In this document: positions 20,006 to 28,952 of the stretch, one piece after another
Layout: the number at the start of each line of letters is the position of its first letter
How positions within the stretch are numbered: position 1 is the first letter of the stretch
Assembly (NCBI GenBank): GCA_013817245.1
Contig: JACDDA010000003.1
Span: 62,001 to 126,000, forward strand
Direction of reading: 5' to 3'
From: Gammaproteobacteria bacterium
GTDB lineage: Bacteria; Pseudomonadota; Gammaproteobacteria; HTCC5015
Length of the DNA stretch: 64,000 nt
Program-made: the position numbers and the translations under genes
The notes under the pieces: generated by a model
Database searches by the model: none
What the model was told of the DNA's origin: nothing
Seen by the model: only the letters and a program-made list of their open reading frames with translations

Positions 20006-22193
20006 CGGCCGATACCGGTGTCGTGGTTTTTAATACTTGCTTTAACACGCGCTTCAAATCATCGCCTCGATACGGTTTTTGCACAAACCCTGCCAAACCT
20101 TTACCGGTAAAACGTCCGGTGGCTTCTTGTTCGTCGTAACCCGTTGATAACACCACGGCAACATCAGGATTAATTTTTCGAATTTCATTAAACACTTCTT
20201 CGCCGGATAGTTTCGGCATCGTCATATCTAAAATCACCGCACGAATACGACTAGCATTTTGCCGAAACACCTCTACACCCGCCGCGCCATCCGCAGCAGT
20301 TAACACTTCAAATCCCCAGTTTTGTAAAAAGGTTTGCGCTAACTCACGAATAGTCGCTTCATCATCAACGACTAACACAACGCCGTGACCGCGCCATTGA
20401 TCCGACACGCGCTGCGGTTTGTTTAAATGGCGTGCGAGTTCCGTAGACGGCGGAAAAATCACCGTAATAGTAGTGCCTTGACCTGGTTGACTGCGCACGC
20501 GAATTCCCGCGCGATGCCCACGAATAATCCCCATCACCGCCGCTAAACCCAAACCCCGACCAGTAGATTTAGAAGTGAAAAAAGGATCGAACATTCGTTT
20601 TTGTATTTCAGGTGACATACCACAACCGGTGTCACTGACTTCTAAATAAACATAACTACGCGGCAATAAACTTTCGCCATAAAATTCATTGAGTCTATCC
20701 ATACCAAAATATTCTTCGCCGGATTTCATCGTAATCACACCGGATTGTTCTTGCAAAGCATCTGATGCATTAGTGATCAAATTTAATAACACTTGGCGTA
20801 ATTGTGTAACATCCGCATCCACTGCTGCTGCATCGGTTTGCAATCTCAGATCTAACTCCGCTTTTTTGGAAATAGAAATTTCCAAAAGATGTCGAATGTC
20901 ATTCGCGATTTCAGCCAGATCAACCGGCATAATAGTGAAACGTCCTTTACCGGAATAAGCTAACAACTGTTTACATAAATCCGCCGCACGCTCACTGCCG
21001 CGCAACACTTCATGCAAATAATCTTGCGCTACGACATCCGTCAATATGCGTTGCTGCGCTAAATCCGCAAAACCCATGATGCCGGATAACAAGTTATTAA
21101 AATCATGCGCAATACCACCCGCTAATACACCTAAACTTTCCATCTTCTGAGCTTGTTGAACTTTCGCTTCCCAGCGTTTGCGTTCTATTTCAATTTGTTT
21201 GCGTTCTGTAATATCAATCAAACTACCGCGAATTAACCGTCGGCCTTCACCCGGCAGCCGCACTAAACGCACTTCACAAATCACATCGCCGCCATCGGCA
21301 TCATGATGCAACCATTCAAAATGAGGTGTCTGGCCATTCAGCGCTGCGCTGACGTATTCACGCGCAGCATCTTTCGAAGGACGACCATCGGGTTGCAAGA
21401 TAGGACTTAATTCAAAAGGCCGCATGCCCAATAATTTTTCCATCGGTGTTTTAAATAACACTTCGGCATTCGTGTTTAAATCCACCACTCTATTTTTATC
21501 AACATCAAATACCACGCAGGCTTCTGGCGCATGCTCGACTAACGCACGATAACGTTCTTCACTTTCGCGCAACGCTCGTTCGGTTTCGCGTTGTTCAGTC
21601 ATATCACGCGCGGTGGCTTGGCATTCAGTGAAAACGCCGTCTTCAAATAAAGCTCGAATCGTCCAACGTTGATATTTCATGCCCAAGGATGTCATTACCC
21701 AACACTCTAAATGACAGCTGGGCATGTGTTGATTTAAGCGCGCTAATATCCGCAACACGCGCGCGCGATCAGACTCATGAATGAAATCAAAAAATCGTTG
21801 GCCTAACAGTTGAGTTGCGCTGCGATCAAAATAAAAACAAAACGCGGCATTTACAAAAGTGAGTTCGCCACTGGCGCGGAAACGCCAAATTAATTCGGCT
21901 TGGTCTTCGATTAAATTACGATAAAAGGCTTCACTTTGTCGTAAAGCTTCTGCCACGCGGGCATATTGATTTAATAAGATTTGTGCAATCAAGGATAACA
22001 AGAAAACACCGAGCGCCAAACCGACTAATAAATTGGAATACCACGTGTCGGTGGCACTGTAATCGAAGAACGGGGCGGAAAATTCCAAGCCAAGAATACC
22101 GGCGGAGAACAACAAACCCCAATAAAAAACCCAACCCGTCCAAAAACGGGGTGCTAGAGAAAATCTAGCCTTACTAAAATTTAATCCTAGCAT
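19971..22193 (-). CDS. Hybrid PAS sensor histidine kinase with C-terminal receiver
   Basis: The order is two membrane helices (about 20-75), a PAS domain (about 85-205), a second PAS (about 210-330), a short coiled coil, HisKA with the phospho-accepting His in AGGIAHDFNNLL (about residue 363), and HATPase_c with N box NLITNASDAL and G boxes DTGCGMS and GRGLGLAAVMG. A CheY-like receiver (about 605-740) ends it, with VVDDEAT, Asp in ILDMTMPK and the conserved Lys-Pro. I chose the ATG at 22193, which has AAGGGAG five bases upstream, over the ATG at 22214. No response-regulator gene lies nearby, so its output partner is elsewhere. The periplasmic loop is too short for a ligand domain. Confidence 0.92.
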   Translation of the reverse strand: MLGLNFSKARFSLAPRFWTGWVFYWGLLFSAGILGLEFSAPFFDYSATDTWYSNLLVGLALGVFLLSLIAQILLNQYARVAEALRQSEAFYRNLIEDQAELIWRFRASGELTFVNAAFCFYFDRSATQLLGQRFFDFIHESDRARVLRILARLNQHMPSCHLECWVMTSLGMKYQRWTIRALFEDGVFTECQATARDMTEQRETERALRESEERYRALVEHAPEACVVFDVDKNRVVDLNTNAEVLFKTPMEKLLGMRPFELSPILQPDGRPSKDAAREYVSAALNGQTPHFEWLHHDADGGDVICEVRLVRLPGEGRRLIRGSLIDITERKQIEIERKRWEAKVQQAQKMESLGVLAGGIAHDFNNLLSGIMGFADLAQQRILTDVVAQDYLHEVLRGSERAADLCKQLLAYSGKGRFTIMPVDLAEIANDIRHLLEISISKKAELDLRLQTDAAAVDADVTQLRQVLLNLITNASDALQEQSGVITMKSGEEYFGMDRLNEFYGESLLPRSYVYLEVSDTGCGMSPEIQKRMFDPFFTSKSTGRGLGLAAVMGIIRGHRAGIRVRSQPGQGTTITVIFPPSTELARHLNKPQRVSDQWRGHGVVLVVDDEATIRELAQTFLQNWGFEVLTAADGAAGVEVFRQNASRIRAVILDMTMPKLSGEEVFNEIRKINPDVAVVLSTGYDEQEATGRFTGKGLAGFVQKPYRGDDLKRVLKQVLKTTTPVSAVILQPAFRGKS

Positions 22194-22575
22194 GCTCACT
22201 CCCTTGTGCCTCATGTCCTTTATTTCTAGCCCACTGCGATAATTTAAAACATCACAATTGACTGAAGTTCATCATATCCAGATTAATCGCGCCTGTCTTG
22301 CAGAAGATAGTGGACATCTTATGATGTGCTTTGTGTAGAAACGGTCACTCACATAACTATCAAGCTGTTTATTTTGCGCTGATAAACCCGCCGTCAAACT
22401 GTATTTTTGTTCATGTTCATCGCATTTCGCAAAATAGTTAACCCCCAAACTCACAACTTCGACAGTAAATAAAAAAAAGCCCGCTGTGTTCTTGTCATAA
22501 GGAACAATAACTTGGAAAATGGCGCCCCCTTGGGAGCGCCTTCCCTAATGATCCCTTAGTGATCGGAGAGCAGTT
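22194..22575. other. 382-bp intergenic region between the sensor kinase and the OFOR module
   Basis: The sensor kinase and the oxidoreductase operon diverge from here. On the plus strand TTGTCA (22492-22497), 17 bases, then GAAAAT (22515-22520) form a moderate promoter candidate for the operon. Directly after it lies a hairpin, GGCGCCCCCTTGGGAGCGCC (22521-22540), and then GGAGAG (22565-22570). A minus-strand frame (22272-22454, GTG start) reads like part of a beta-strand-rich protein, but it lacks a ribosome-binding site and any family signature. I treat it as non-coding or a remnant. Confidence 0.4.
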
Positions 22576-24360
22576 TTGAAACCGACAGATATTTCGAACC
22601 CTGAATATTTCCATAAAGTAATTGATTGCCAACTTGCCTGCCCTGCACATACGCCGGTTCCCGAATACATTCGGTTAATCGCTGCAGGTCGTTATACCGA
22701 TGCTTATATGGTGAACTGGGAGTCCAACGTATTTCCCGGTGTGTTAGGTCGTACCTGCGATCGCCCTTGCGAACCGGCTTGCCGTCGTGGTCGAGTCGAT
22801 GAAGAACCGGTGGCCATTTGCCGTTTGAAGCGTGTTGCTGCTGATAATAAAGGCGACATCAGCGCGTTATTACCTAATATTCCCACCACTAAAAATGGCA
22901 AGCGTGTTGCGGTCATCGGTGCGGGACCTTCTGCATTAACCGTATGCCGCGATTTAATGCCGCATGGTTATGAAATTGATTTGTATGACGCTAACGCCAG
23001 TGCGGGTGGTTTTATGCGCAGCCAAATTCCTTCTTTCCGTTTACCGGAAGAAGTTTTAAATCAAGAAACCGGCTACATTTTGGACATGGGCGTAAAAAGC
23101 GTCTTTAACCACTATGTCAGTAGCTTAAAAGATATTCTCGCGAAAAATTACGACGCTGTTTTTATCGGCACTGGCGCACCGCGCGGTCGTGATTTAAAAC
23201 TAGAAAATCGTGATCACGTCACCAGCAATATTCATGTGGGTATTGAATGGTTAGATAGCGTGGCTTTTGGTCATATCAAAACGGTTGGCAAACGTGTCAT
23301 CGTTGTGGGTGGTGGTAACACCGCGATGGATTGTTGTCGTACGGCACGTCGCATAGGCGGTGAAGATGTAAAAATCGTAGTGCGTTCAACCTTCGAAGAT
23401 ATGAAAGCATCGCCTTGGGAAAAAGAAGATGCGATGCACGAAGACGTACCTTTCTACTGCGAGCATTCACCCAAAGCTTACATCGTTAAAGATGGCAAAT
23501 TAGTCGGCATGAAATTCGAAAAAGTCGCTTCTAGCTACGATGCTAATGGCAAACGTCAATTAGTTGAAACCGGCGAAGAAGTTATTTTGGAATGTGATGA
23601 TGTCATCATGGCAGTCGGCCAAGAAAATGCATTCCCTTGGATTGAACGTGATCAAGGCGTGGATTTTGATAAATGGGGCATGCCGGTTGTTAATCAAACC
23701 AGTTTCCAATCAACTAATAAGAAAGTGTTTTTTGGCGGCGACGCCGCTTTCGGTCCCAAAAATATTATTACCGCTGTTGCGCATGGCCACCAAGCCGCTG
23801 TTTCTATTGATTTGTTTTTGCGCGATATTGATGTTTTAACCCGACCTGCGCCCAACGTTAATTTAGTTAGCCAAAAAATGGGCATCCATGAATGGAGCTA
23901 TGACAACGGCGTCACCAACGACGATCGTTTCAAAGTGCCACATGCAGAAAAGAAACAAGCGTTGAGCAGCATGAAAACCGAAGTCGAACTCGGTTTTAGT
24001 CGCGAGATTGCTTACAAAGAAGCAGAGCGTTGTTTGAATTGTGATATTCAAACTACCTTCACTGGCAGTCGCTGTATTGAATGTGATGCATGCATGGACA
24101 TTTGTCCCACCAGCTGTATTAGTTTTACGGCTAACGGTGAAGAAACGGAATTGCGCACTCGTTTGCAAGCACCCGCCAATAATCTCACGCAAGATTTATA
24201 TGTTTCAGAAGATTTAAAAACCGGACGTGTCATGGTTAAGGATGAAGACGTTTGTCTGCATTGTGGTTTATGCGCAGAGCGTTGCCCTACTGGCGCTTGG
24301 GATATGCAGAAATTCCTTTATCAAGTCACGAAGGCAGGTACCTCTACATGCACAAAATAA
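22576..24360 (+). CDS. GltD-like NADPH-dependent FAD/iron-sulfur oxidoreductase
   Basis: The 594-residue protein has the glutamate-synthase small-subunit architecture. An N-terminal Fe-S domain (Cys18, 22, 61, 65, 69) is followed by an FAD Rossmann motif, VAVIGAGPSA (112-121), an NADPH motif, VIVVGGGNTAMDCC (241-254), and the GGDAAFGPKNIITAVAHG flavin end. Unlike GltD it adds two ferredoxin [4Fe-4S] motifs at the C-terminus, CIECDACMDICP (500-511) and CLHCGLCAERCP (560-571). The start is TTG with GGAGAG five bases upstream. No gltB is near. It overlaps the next gene by 13 bases, so it probably moves electrons between NADP(H) and the oxidoreductase encoded downstream. That role is inferred from context. 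Confidence 0.85.
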   Translation: MKPTDISNPEYFHKVIDCQLACPAHTPVPEYIRLIAAGRYTDAYMVNWESNVFPGVLGRTCDRPCEPACRRGRVDEEPVAICRLKRVAADNKGDISALLPNIPTTKNGKRVAVIGAGPSALTVCRDLMPHGYEIDLYDANASAGGFMRSQIPSFRLPEEVLNQETGYILDMGVKSVFNHYVSSLKDILAKNYDAVFIGTGAPRGRDLKLENRDHVTSNIHVGIEWLDSVAFGHIKTVGKRVIVVGGGNTAMDCCRTARRIGGEDVKIVVRSTFEDMKASPWEKEDAMHEDVPFYCEHSPKAYIVKDGKLVGMKFEKVASSYDANGKRQLVETGEEVILECDDVIMAVGQENAFPWIERDQGVDFDKWGMPVVNQTSFQSTNKKVFFGGDAAFGPKNIITAVAHGHQAAVSIDLFLRDIDVLTRPAPNVNLVSQKMGIHEWSYDNGVTNDDRFKVPHAEKKQALSSMKTEVELGFSREIAYKEAERCLNCDIQTTFTGSRCIECDACMDICPTSCISFTANGEETELRTRLQAPANNLTQDLYVSEDLKTGRVMVKDEDVCLHCGLCAERCPTGAWDMQKFLYQVTKAGTSTCTK

Positions 24361-26195
24361 AAGCCCTCAACGACTTTGTTATTAAGTTCGCCAACATCAA
24401 CGGCACGGGTTCTGCGAGTGCGAATAGTATGTTTGCGAAAGCTATATTTCGCATGGGCATTCCAGTAAGCCCGCGGAATATTTTCCCGTCGAACATTCAA
24501 GGTTTGCCAACTTGGTACGAAGTGCGCATTAGCGAAAAAGGTTATTTAGGTCGTCGCGGCGGCATTGATGTGATGGTCTGCATGAATCCACAAAGCATGG
24601 CCAAAGACGTTGCTGAAGTTGAAGCCGGCGGTTATTTTGTTTATGACTCTAGCAAGCCTTTAGACATTCAATATATTCGCAAAGACATTCACTATATTGG
24701 CATTCCGTTCACGCAAATTTGTTTGCGCGAATACAGCGATCCACGTCAACGCCAATTATTTAAAAATATTATTTATGTCGGCTCATTGGCGGCTTTGTTA
24801 GATATTGAATTCAAAGTATTACAAGATTTGGTATCGGAACAATTCAAAGGCAAAGAAAAACTTATCGCGCCGAACATTCATGCAATGGAACTCGGTTATC
24901 GTCACGCTCAAGAAAATTTCGAATGCCCATTACCCGTACGCTTAAAGCGTTGCGACAATGTCGGCAATCAAATTTTAATCGATGGCAACACGGCCGCAGG
25001 TCTAGGTGCTATTTATGGCGGCGCAACTGTTGCCGCGTGGTATCCGATTACACCATCAACATCGGTAGTTGATGCATTTGAAAAATACACACGGCGTTTG
25101 CGTATTGATCCAGGCACTGGCAAAAAGAACTATGCGATCGTGCAAGCTGAAGATGAATTATCAGCTATGGGCATGGTCATCGGCGCAATGTGGAACGGCG
25201 CACGCGCGTTCACCGCCACCAGCGGTCCCGGCGTTTCACTGATGACAGAATTTTTAGGCTTAGCGTATTTCGCGGAAATTCCCGTAGTGTTAATTAACGT
25301 GCAACGTGCAGGTCCTTCCACCGGCATGCCTACACGCACACAACAAGCCGACGTTTTAGCGGCAGCGTATGCGTCACACGGTGATACTAAACAAGTTTTA
25401 TTATTCCCATCGAATGCTAAAGATTGTTTTGACATGACCGCGCAAGCATTTGATCTAGCCGAACGTTTACAAACGCCGGTTATTCTCATGACCGATTTAG
25501 ATTTAGGTATGAATGATACCTTGTCACCGCCGTTTGAATGGGACGACAGTCGCACCTATGATCGCGGCAAAGTTTTAAACGCGGAACAATTAGATAAGAT
25601 AGAAAAATTCGGTCGTTATTTAGATGTTGATGGCGATGGTATTTGTTATCGCACTTATCCTGGCACGCATCCTAGTAAAGGTGCTTTCTTCACGCGCGGT
25701 ACGTCACGTGATGAATATGCGGTATACACCGAAGACGGCGCCGCCTACTTGCGCAACGTTGAACGTTTACTGAAAAAATGGGAAACCGCTAAAGATCATG
25801 TGCCTGCACCGGAGTTATATGCAGAACGCAATCCCGGCACTGCCGATGGCGTATTGTTCTACGGCACCAGCGCTTCATCAACGTTAGAAGCACTTGATAT
25901 ATTAGCGGGTGAAGGCATTGAACTCGATGCTATTCGCGTTAGAGCATTTCCGTTCAATCAAGATGTGCAGAAATTTATTGACGCGCATCAACGGGTATTT
26001 GTTATCGAACAAAATCGCGATGCACAATTGCGCAGCTTATTGTTAATCGAAAACAATGCCGATCCGCAAAAACTTATTTCACTATTGCATATCGATGGCA
26101 CGCCAATTATGGCGCGCAGCATCGCCGCGCAATTACGTAAATATTTCGATTCGAATGTTACCCCGCTGCGCCGCAGTGCTAAATCAGCAGGTTAA
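24348..26195 (+). CDS. 2-oxoacid:ferredoxin oxidoreductase, fused gamma-alpha subunit
   Basis: The 615-residue protein starts at the ATG at 24348, inside the end of the upstream gene. Residues 1 to about 190 are the gamma domain (NINGTGSASANSMFAKAI). The pyrimidine-binding alpha domain follows, with PITPSTSVVDAF, QAEDELSAMGM, TSGPGVSLMTEFLGLA and the diagnostic GPSTGMPTRTQQADVL. A C-terminal transketolase-like domain completes it. This KorA/PorA arrangement, working with the beta subunit downstream, oxidatively decarboxylates a 2-oxoacid to an acyl-CoA or runs in reverse. Which oxoacid (2-oxoglutarate, pyruvate or another) cannot be fixed from motifs alone. Confidence 0.9.
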   Translation: MHKIKALNDFVIKFANINGTGSASANSMFAKAIFRMGIPVSPRNIFPSNIQGLPTWYEVRISEKGYLGRRGGIDVMVCMNPQSMAKDVAEVEAGGYFVYDSSKPLDIQYIRKDIHYIGIPFTQICLREYSDPRQRQLFKNIIYVGSLAALLDIEFKVLQDLVSEQFKGKEKLIAPNIHAMELGYRHAQENFECPLPVRLKRCDNVGNQILIDGNTAAGLGAIYGGATVAAWYPITPSTSVVDAFEKYTRRLRIDPGTGKKNYAIVQAEDELSAMGMVIGAMWNGARAFTATSGPGVSLMTEFLGLAYFAEIPVVLINVQRAGPSTGMPTRTQQADVLAAAYASHGDTKQVLLFPSNAKDCFDMTAQAFDLAERLQTPVILMTDLDLGMNDTLSPPFEWDDSRTYDRGKVLNAEQLDKIEKFGRYLDVDGDGICYRTYPGTHPSKGAFFTRGTSRDEYAVYTEDGAAYLRNVERLLKKWETAKDHVPAPELYAERNPGTADGVLFYGTSASSTLEALDILAGEGIELDAIRVRAFPFNQDVQKFIDAHQRVFVIEQNRDAQLRSLLLIENNADPQKLISLLHIDGTPIMARSIAAQLRKYFDSNVTPLRRSAKSAG

Positions 26196-26207
26196 AAGGA
26201 ATACGCT

Positions 26208-27260
26208 ATGAGCTATCAACGTCCTACTATTCATCATCCCGAACTGCCAAAAAATGATCTCGGTTATGTAAGCCGTGATTACGAAGGTGCAATTTCAACC
26301 TTATGCGCAGGTTGTGGCCACGACTCGATCAGCGCCGCGGTTATTCAAGCGTGTTGGGAAATGTCGATTGAACCTCACCGTGTTGCAAAATTATCCGGCA
26401 TTGGTTGTTCGTCAAAAACACCTACCTACTTCTTAGGCAAATCACACGGCTTCAACTCTGTGCATGGTCGTATGCCCTCCATCGCCACGGGCGCGAACTT
26501 AGCCAATCGTGATTTAATTTACATCGGCGTTTCCGGTGACGGCGATACCGCTTCTATCGGCATGGGACAATTCGCGCACGTGGTGCGTCGCAGTTTAAAT
26601 ATGTTATACATGGTAGAAAATAATGGTTGTTATGGTTTAACCAAAGGCCAAGATTCTGCTACTGCCGACATTGGTTCAAAAAGTAAAAAAGGCGTTGAAA
26701 ATCTTTATTCGCCGATTGATCTAGTCAGCATCGCCATTCAACTCGGCGCAACGTTTGTAGGTCGTAGTTTTTCGGGCGACAAACAACAATTAATTCCATT
26801 GATCAAAGCCGCCGTATCGCATCATGGTTTTGCTTTCATTGATGTGATCTCACCGTGCGTCACCTTCAACAATAACGTGGGCTCTACTAAAAGTTACGAC
26901 TACGTACGTGAACACGTTGAAGCTACCGGCACCGTCGACTTCGTACCTATGCGCAAAGAAATCACCACGCAATATGAAGCAGGCAAAACTCAAGAAGTTA
27001 CCCTGCATGATGGCTCAACCATTCACTTACACAAAGCCGAAACCGGCCACGACATTCACGACCGTCAAGCTGCGTTAAACGCGATTGAAGATCAAAAACG
27101 TAAAGGCAGTTATTTAACTGGATTGTTATACATGGATCCAAACGCCGCTGATTTACATGAAATGATCAGCACCACCAACAAACCATTAAGCCAACTCACC
27201 GAAGCAGAACTCTGCCCAGGTTCAAAAGCGTTGGAAAACATCAACAACAGTTTGCGTTAA
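26208..27260 (+). CDS. 2-oxoacid:ferredoxin oxidoreductase, beta subunit
   Basis: This is the TPP-binding subunit (350 aa). Cys33, Cys36, Cys67 and Cys217 (CAGCGHD, GIGCSSK, SPCVTF) are placed as the ligands of the proximal [4Fe-4S] cluster in this family. SGDGDTASIGMG with VENNGCYGLTKGQ is the TPP/Mg motif. AAGGA precedes the ATG, 12 bases after the alpha subunit. It closes a three-gene operon followed by a strong terminator. KorB family membership is clear; substrate is not. Confidence 0.92.
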   Translation: MSYQRPTIHHPELPKNDLGYVSRDYEGAISTLCAGCGHDSISAAVIQACWEMSIEPHRVAKLSGIGCSSKTPTYFLGKSHGFNSVHGRMPSIATGANLANRDLIYIGVSGDGDTASIGMGQFAHVVRRSLNMLYMVENNGCYGLTKGQDSATADIGSKSKKGVENLYSPIDLVSIAIQLGATFVGRSFSGDKQQLIPLIKAAVSHHGFAFIDVISPCVTFNNNVGSTKSYDYVREHVEATGTVDFVPMRKEITTQYEAGKTQEVTLHDGSTIHLHKAETGHDIHDRQAALNAIEDQKRKGSYLTGLLYMDPNAADLHEMISTTNKPLSQLTEAELCPGSKALENINNSLR

Positions 27261-27284
27261 ACAACAAACAATAGGCAATAAAAC

Positions 27285-27310
27285 AAAAACCCGGCACTGC
27301 CGGGTTTTTT
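27285..27310 (+). terminator. Rho-independent terminator of the OFOR operon
   Basis: The perfect arms AAAAACCCGGC (27285-27295) and GCCGGGTTTTT (27299-27309) form a GC-rich stem with a 3-base loop and a terminal T-run. It lies 25 bases after the beta-subunit stop codon. Confidence 0.95.
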
Positions 27311-27432
27311 ATGCGTGCGTAGTATTTACAATTAACGGGTATAAAACATCCATTTCAGGGAACGAATCTCCACACTAAACTTCTTACTTGTGTTCAATTA
27401 ATTCATATTTGTTTATGACCTTGGAGATTTTT

Positions 27433-27759
27433 ATGCGCACCCCCAAAATAGCATTGTTTTCTTTAGCTCTTTGTCTAGCACTGCCCTTAGCCGCTCAACC
27501 TGAAGAGCACGATCAAGATCGACGCATGGCTAAATTAACGCAAGAACTGCAACTAACCCCAGAGCAAGAAAAACAAGTTAAAGAAGCTTATAAAAAACAC
27601 TTTGAGAAAATGAAAGTCTTACGCGAAGCACTTCGCACTGATTTGTCCGGCATTTTAAGCAAAGATCAAATGATAAAAATGGATGAAATGACAAAACAAC
27701 GCGAAGCAAAAATGCGCAAGACAATACGCGAAGAAAGAAAAGAAGATCACAAGAATTAA
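27433..27759 (+). CDS. Small periplasmic Spy/CpxP-like protein
   Basis: The 108-residue product begins with a clear signal peptide (MRTPKIALFSLALCLALPLAA). The mature part is highly charged and helical with one LTPEQ motif (LQLTPEQEKQVKEAYKKH), the LTxxQ-type signature of Spy/CpxP proteins. Those act as periplasmic chaperones or envelope-stress sensors. Only one LTxxQ copy is visible, and it is shorter than Spy, so the assignment is by class only. I chose the ATG at 27433, with GGAG seven bases upstream, over an ATG at 27415 and the frame's first start at 27388. It stands alone, with its own terminator-bounded unit. Confidence 0.7.
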   Translation: MRTPKIALFSLALCLALPLAAQPEEHDQDRRMAKLTQELQLTPEQEKQVKEAYKKHFEKMKVLREALRTDLSGILSKDQMIKMDEMTKQREAKMRKTIREERKEDHKN

Positions 27760-27806
27760 TTTCCGGCCAACAATTCTGTTATCTATCCAGTAGTGAAAAT
27801 AGCACC

Positions 27807-27845
27807 ATCTGACAGTTATCAACATTCAAAAGATAGCTGCCAGAT
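27807..27845. repeat. Hairpin between convergent genes
   Basis: The 14-base arms ATCTGACAGTTATC (27807-27820) and GATAGCTGCCAGAT (27832-27845) pair except for one A-C mismatch and one wobble. They lie between the convergent Spy-like and LPP20 genes. Without a T-run it may act as a weak two-way terminator or mRNA stabiliser. The rest of this 206-bp spacer shows nothing. Confidence 0.4.
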
Positions 27846-27965
27846 CACGTTATCGAATGTGGCATCTAGCAATAAAAATATTTCACAAAGAGAAATGACG
27901 TTTTTTAGAAAAATCATTCGTCGCAATACGTTTTTTCCACACGAGCTACCCAATTATTTAAAAAG

Positions 27966-28952
27966 CTAATTCAACAAAACTTCATTTAACCGTAGCGAAA
28001 TCACTTCATCTGCTTTTCGCAGTCCACGAACCATAGCCTCTTCTTTCGTGGTAGCCGGCACTTTAAAAGGCTCTGCAATGCGGTTAATCGTCACGGCATT
28101 TTCGTTCAAACTCAGCACCACTTCACCACGCAGCCAATACCACCCGTCTTTTTGCGTGATAGGTTCCATTTTAATATCTAAGGAAACTTGTAATGCAGCA
28201 GTGGGAGCTAGCTTTACACCTAATGCATTTAAACCAGCTTCCAGATTACTTTTATAAGCCATCGCCGCTTCTGTTACCGCAATGCTTACAACCACTTGCT
28301 CCAGCGCAAGGCGACGCTGATTCTCTAACGCGTTCACGGTATATTCTGCAGGATAAGCTAGGCCCTGCAAATTAACGATGCGCATTTTTTCTTGCAATGC
28401 TTCTCGATCAGGCATTAACTTTAACATGGCATTATAAAGCCGCGCCTTTTCTAAAGGCTGCGCACTGGCATTAGCGCGTCGAGCTAAATCTTCTAGCGCT
28501 TCATCAATTCCGCGCAATGCAGCGCGTAATTTATTGGCCGCTTGCGCACGCGAAATAATCGCTAGCGCATAATATTCTTGGGTCTTAGGATCGCGCCATT
28601 CGCGTGCAATGTTTACGCCTTCCATGGTTTGGGCGGCAATGCTATTGGTAAACATTTGCGCGGAACGTTCAACGCTTTCAGTTTTGTTATTAATATCTGT
28701 GTTTTGTTGTACTTGCAATACGTCACGACTTGCTGATGAAATCGTTACGCTAAAAATTTTTGCGGTATTAGCCATGGCACGATCTTTAGCTTTTTCAGCG
28801 GTATCTGCACTGCCGCTGGCGCTTAGATATTCTGCTTGAGGATAAACACTATTCGGATCATCTAACCAACTAGGACGTTCAGCACTCAAATTTGCGCAGG
28901 CTGCAATACAAGTAAGCATTAAAACTTTCAGAAAAATTATAATGATATACAT
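27966..28952 (-). CDS. LPP20-family lipoprotein
   Basis: The 328-residue protein has a short hydrophobic leader and a lipobox ending IAAC (Cys at about residue 19). An LPP20-type domain follows (SWLDDP and YLSASGSADTAEKAKDRAMANTAKIF). It is expected as a lipid-anchored envelope protein. Its ATG follows directly on the stop codon of the COG3014 gene (TAA then ATG), and GAGGA lies just upstream, so the two are coupled. The lpoB, COG3014, LPP20 order recurs in many Gram-negative bacteria. The function of this member is not established. Confidence 0.82.
   Translation of the reverse strand: MYIIIIFLKVLMLTCIAACANLSAERPSWLDDPNSVYPQAEYLSASGSADTAEKAKDRAMANTAKIFSVTISSASRDVLQVQQNTDINNKTESVERSAQMFTNSIAAQTMEGVNIAREWRDPKTQEYYALAIISRAQAANKLRAALRGIDEALEDLARRANASAQPLEKARLYNAMLKLMPDREALQEKMRIVNLQGLAYPAEYTVNALENQRRLALEQVVVSIAVTEAAMAYKSNLEAGLNALGVKLAPTAALQVSLDIKMEPITQKDGWYWLRGEVVLSLNENAVTINRIAEPFKVPATTKEEAMVRGLRKADEVISLRLNEVLLN

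Noticed and set aside
22272-22454. 60-codon minus-strand frame in the kinase-OFOR spacer
   Set aside because: It looks partly protein-like, but it has a GTG start with no ribosome-binding site, no family match and an unlikely C-terminus. At most a gene remnant.
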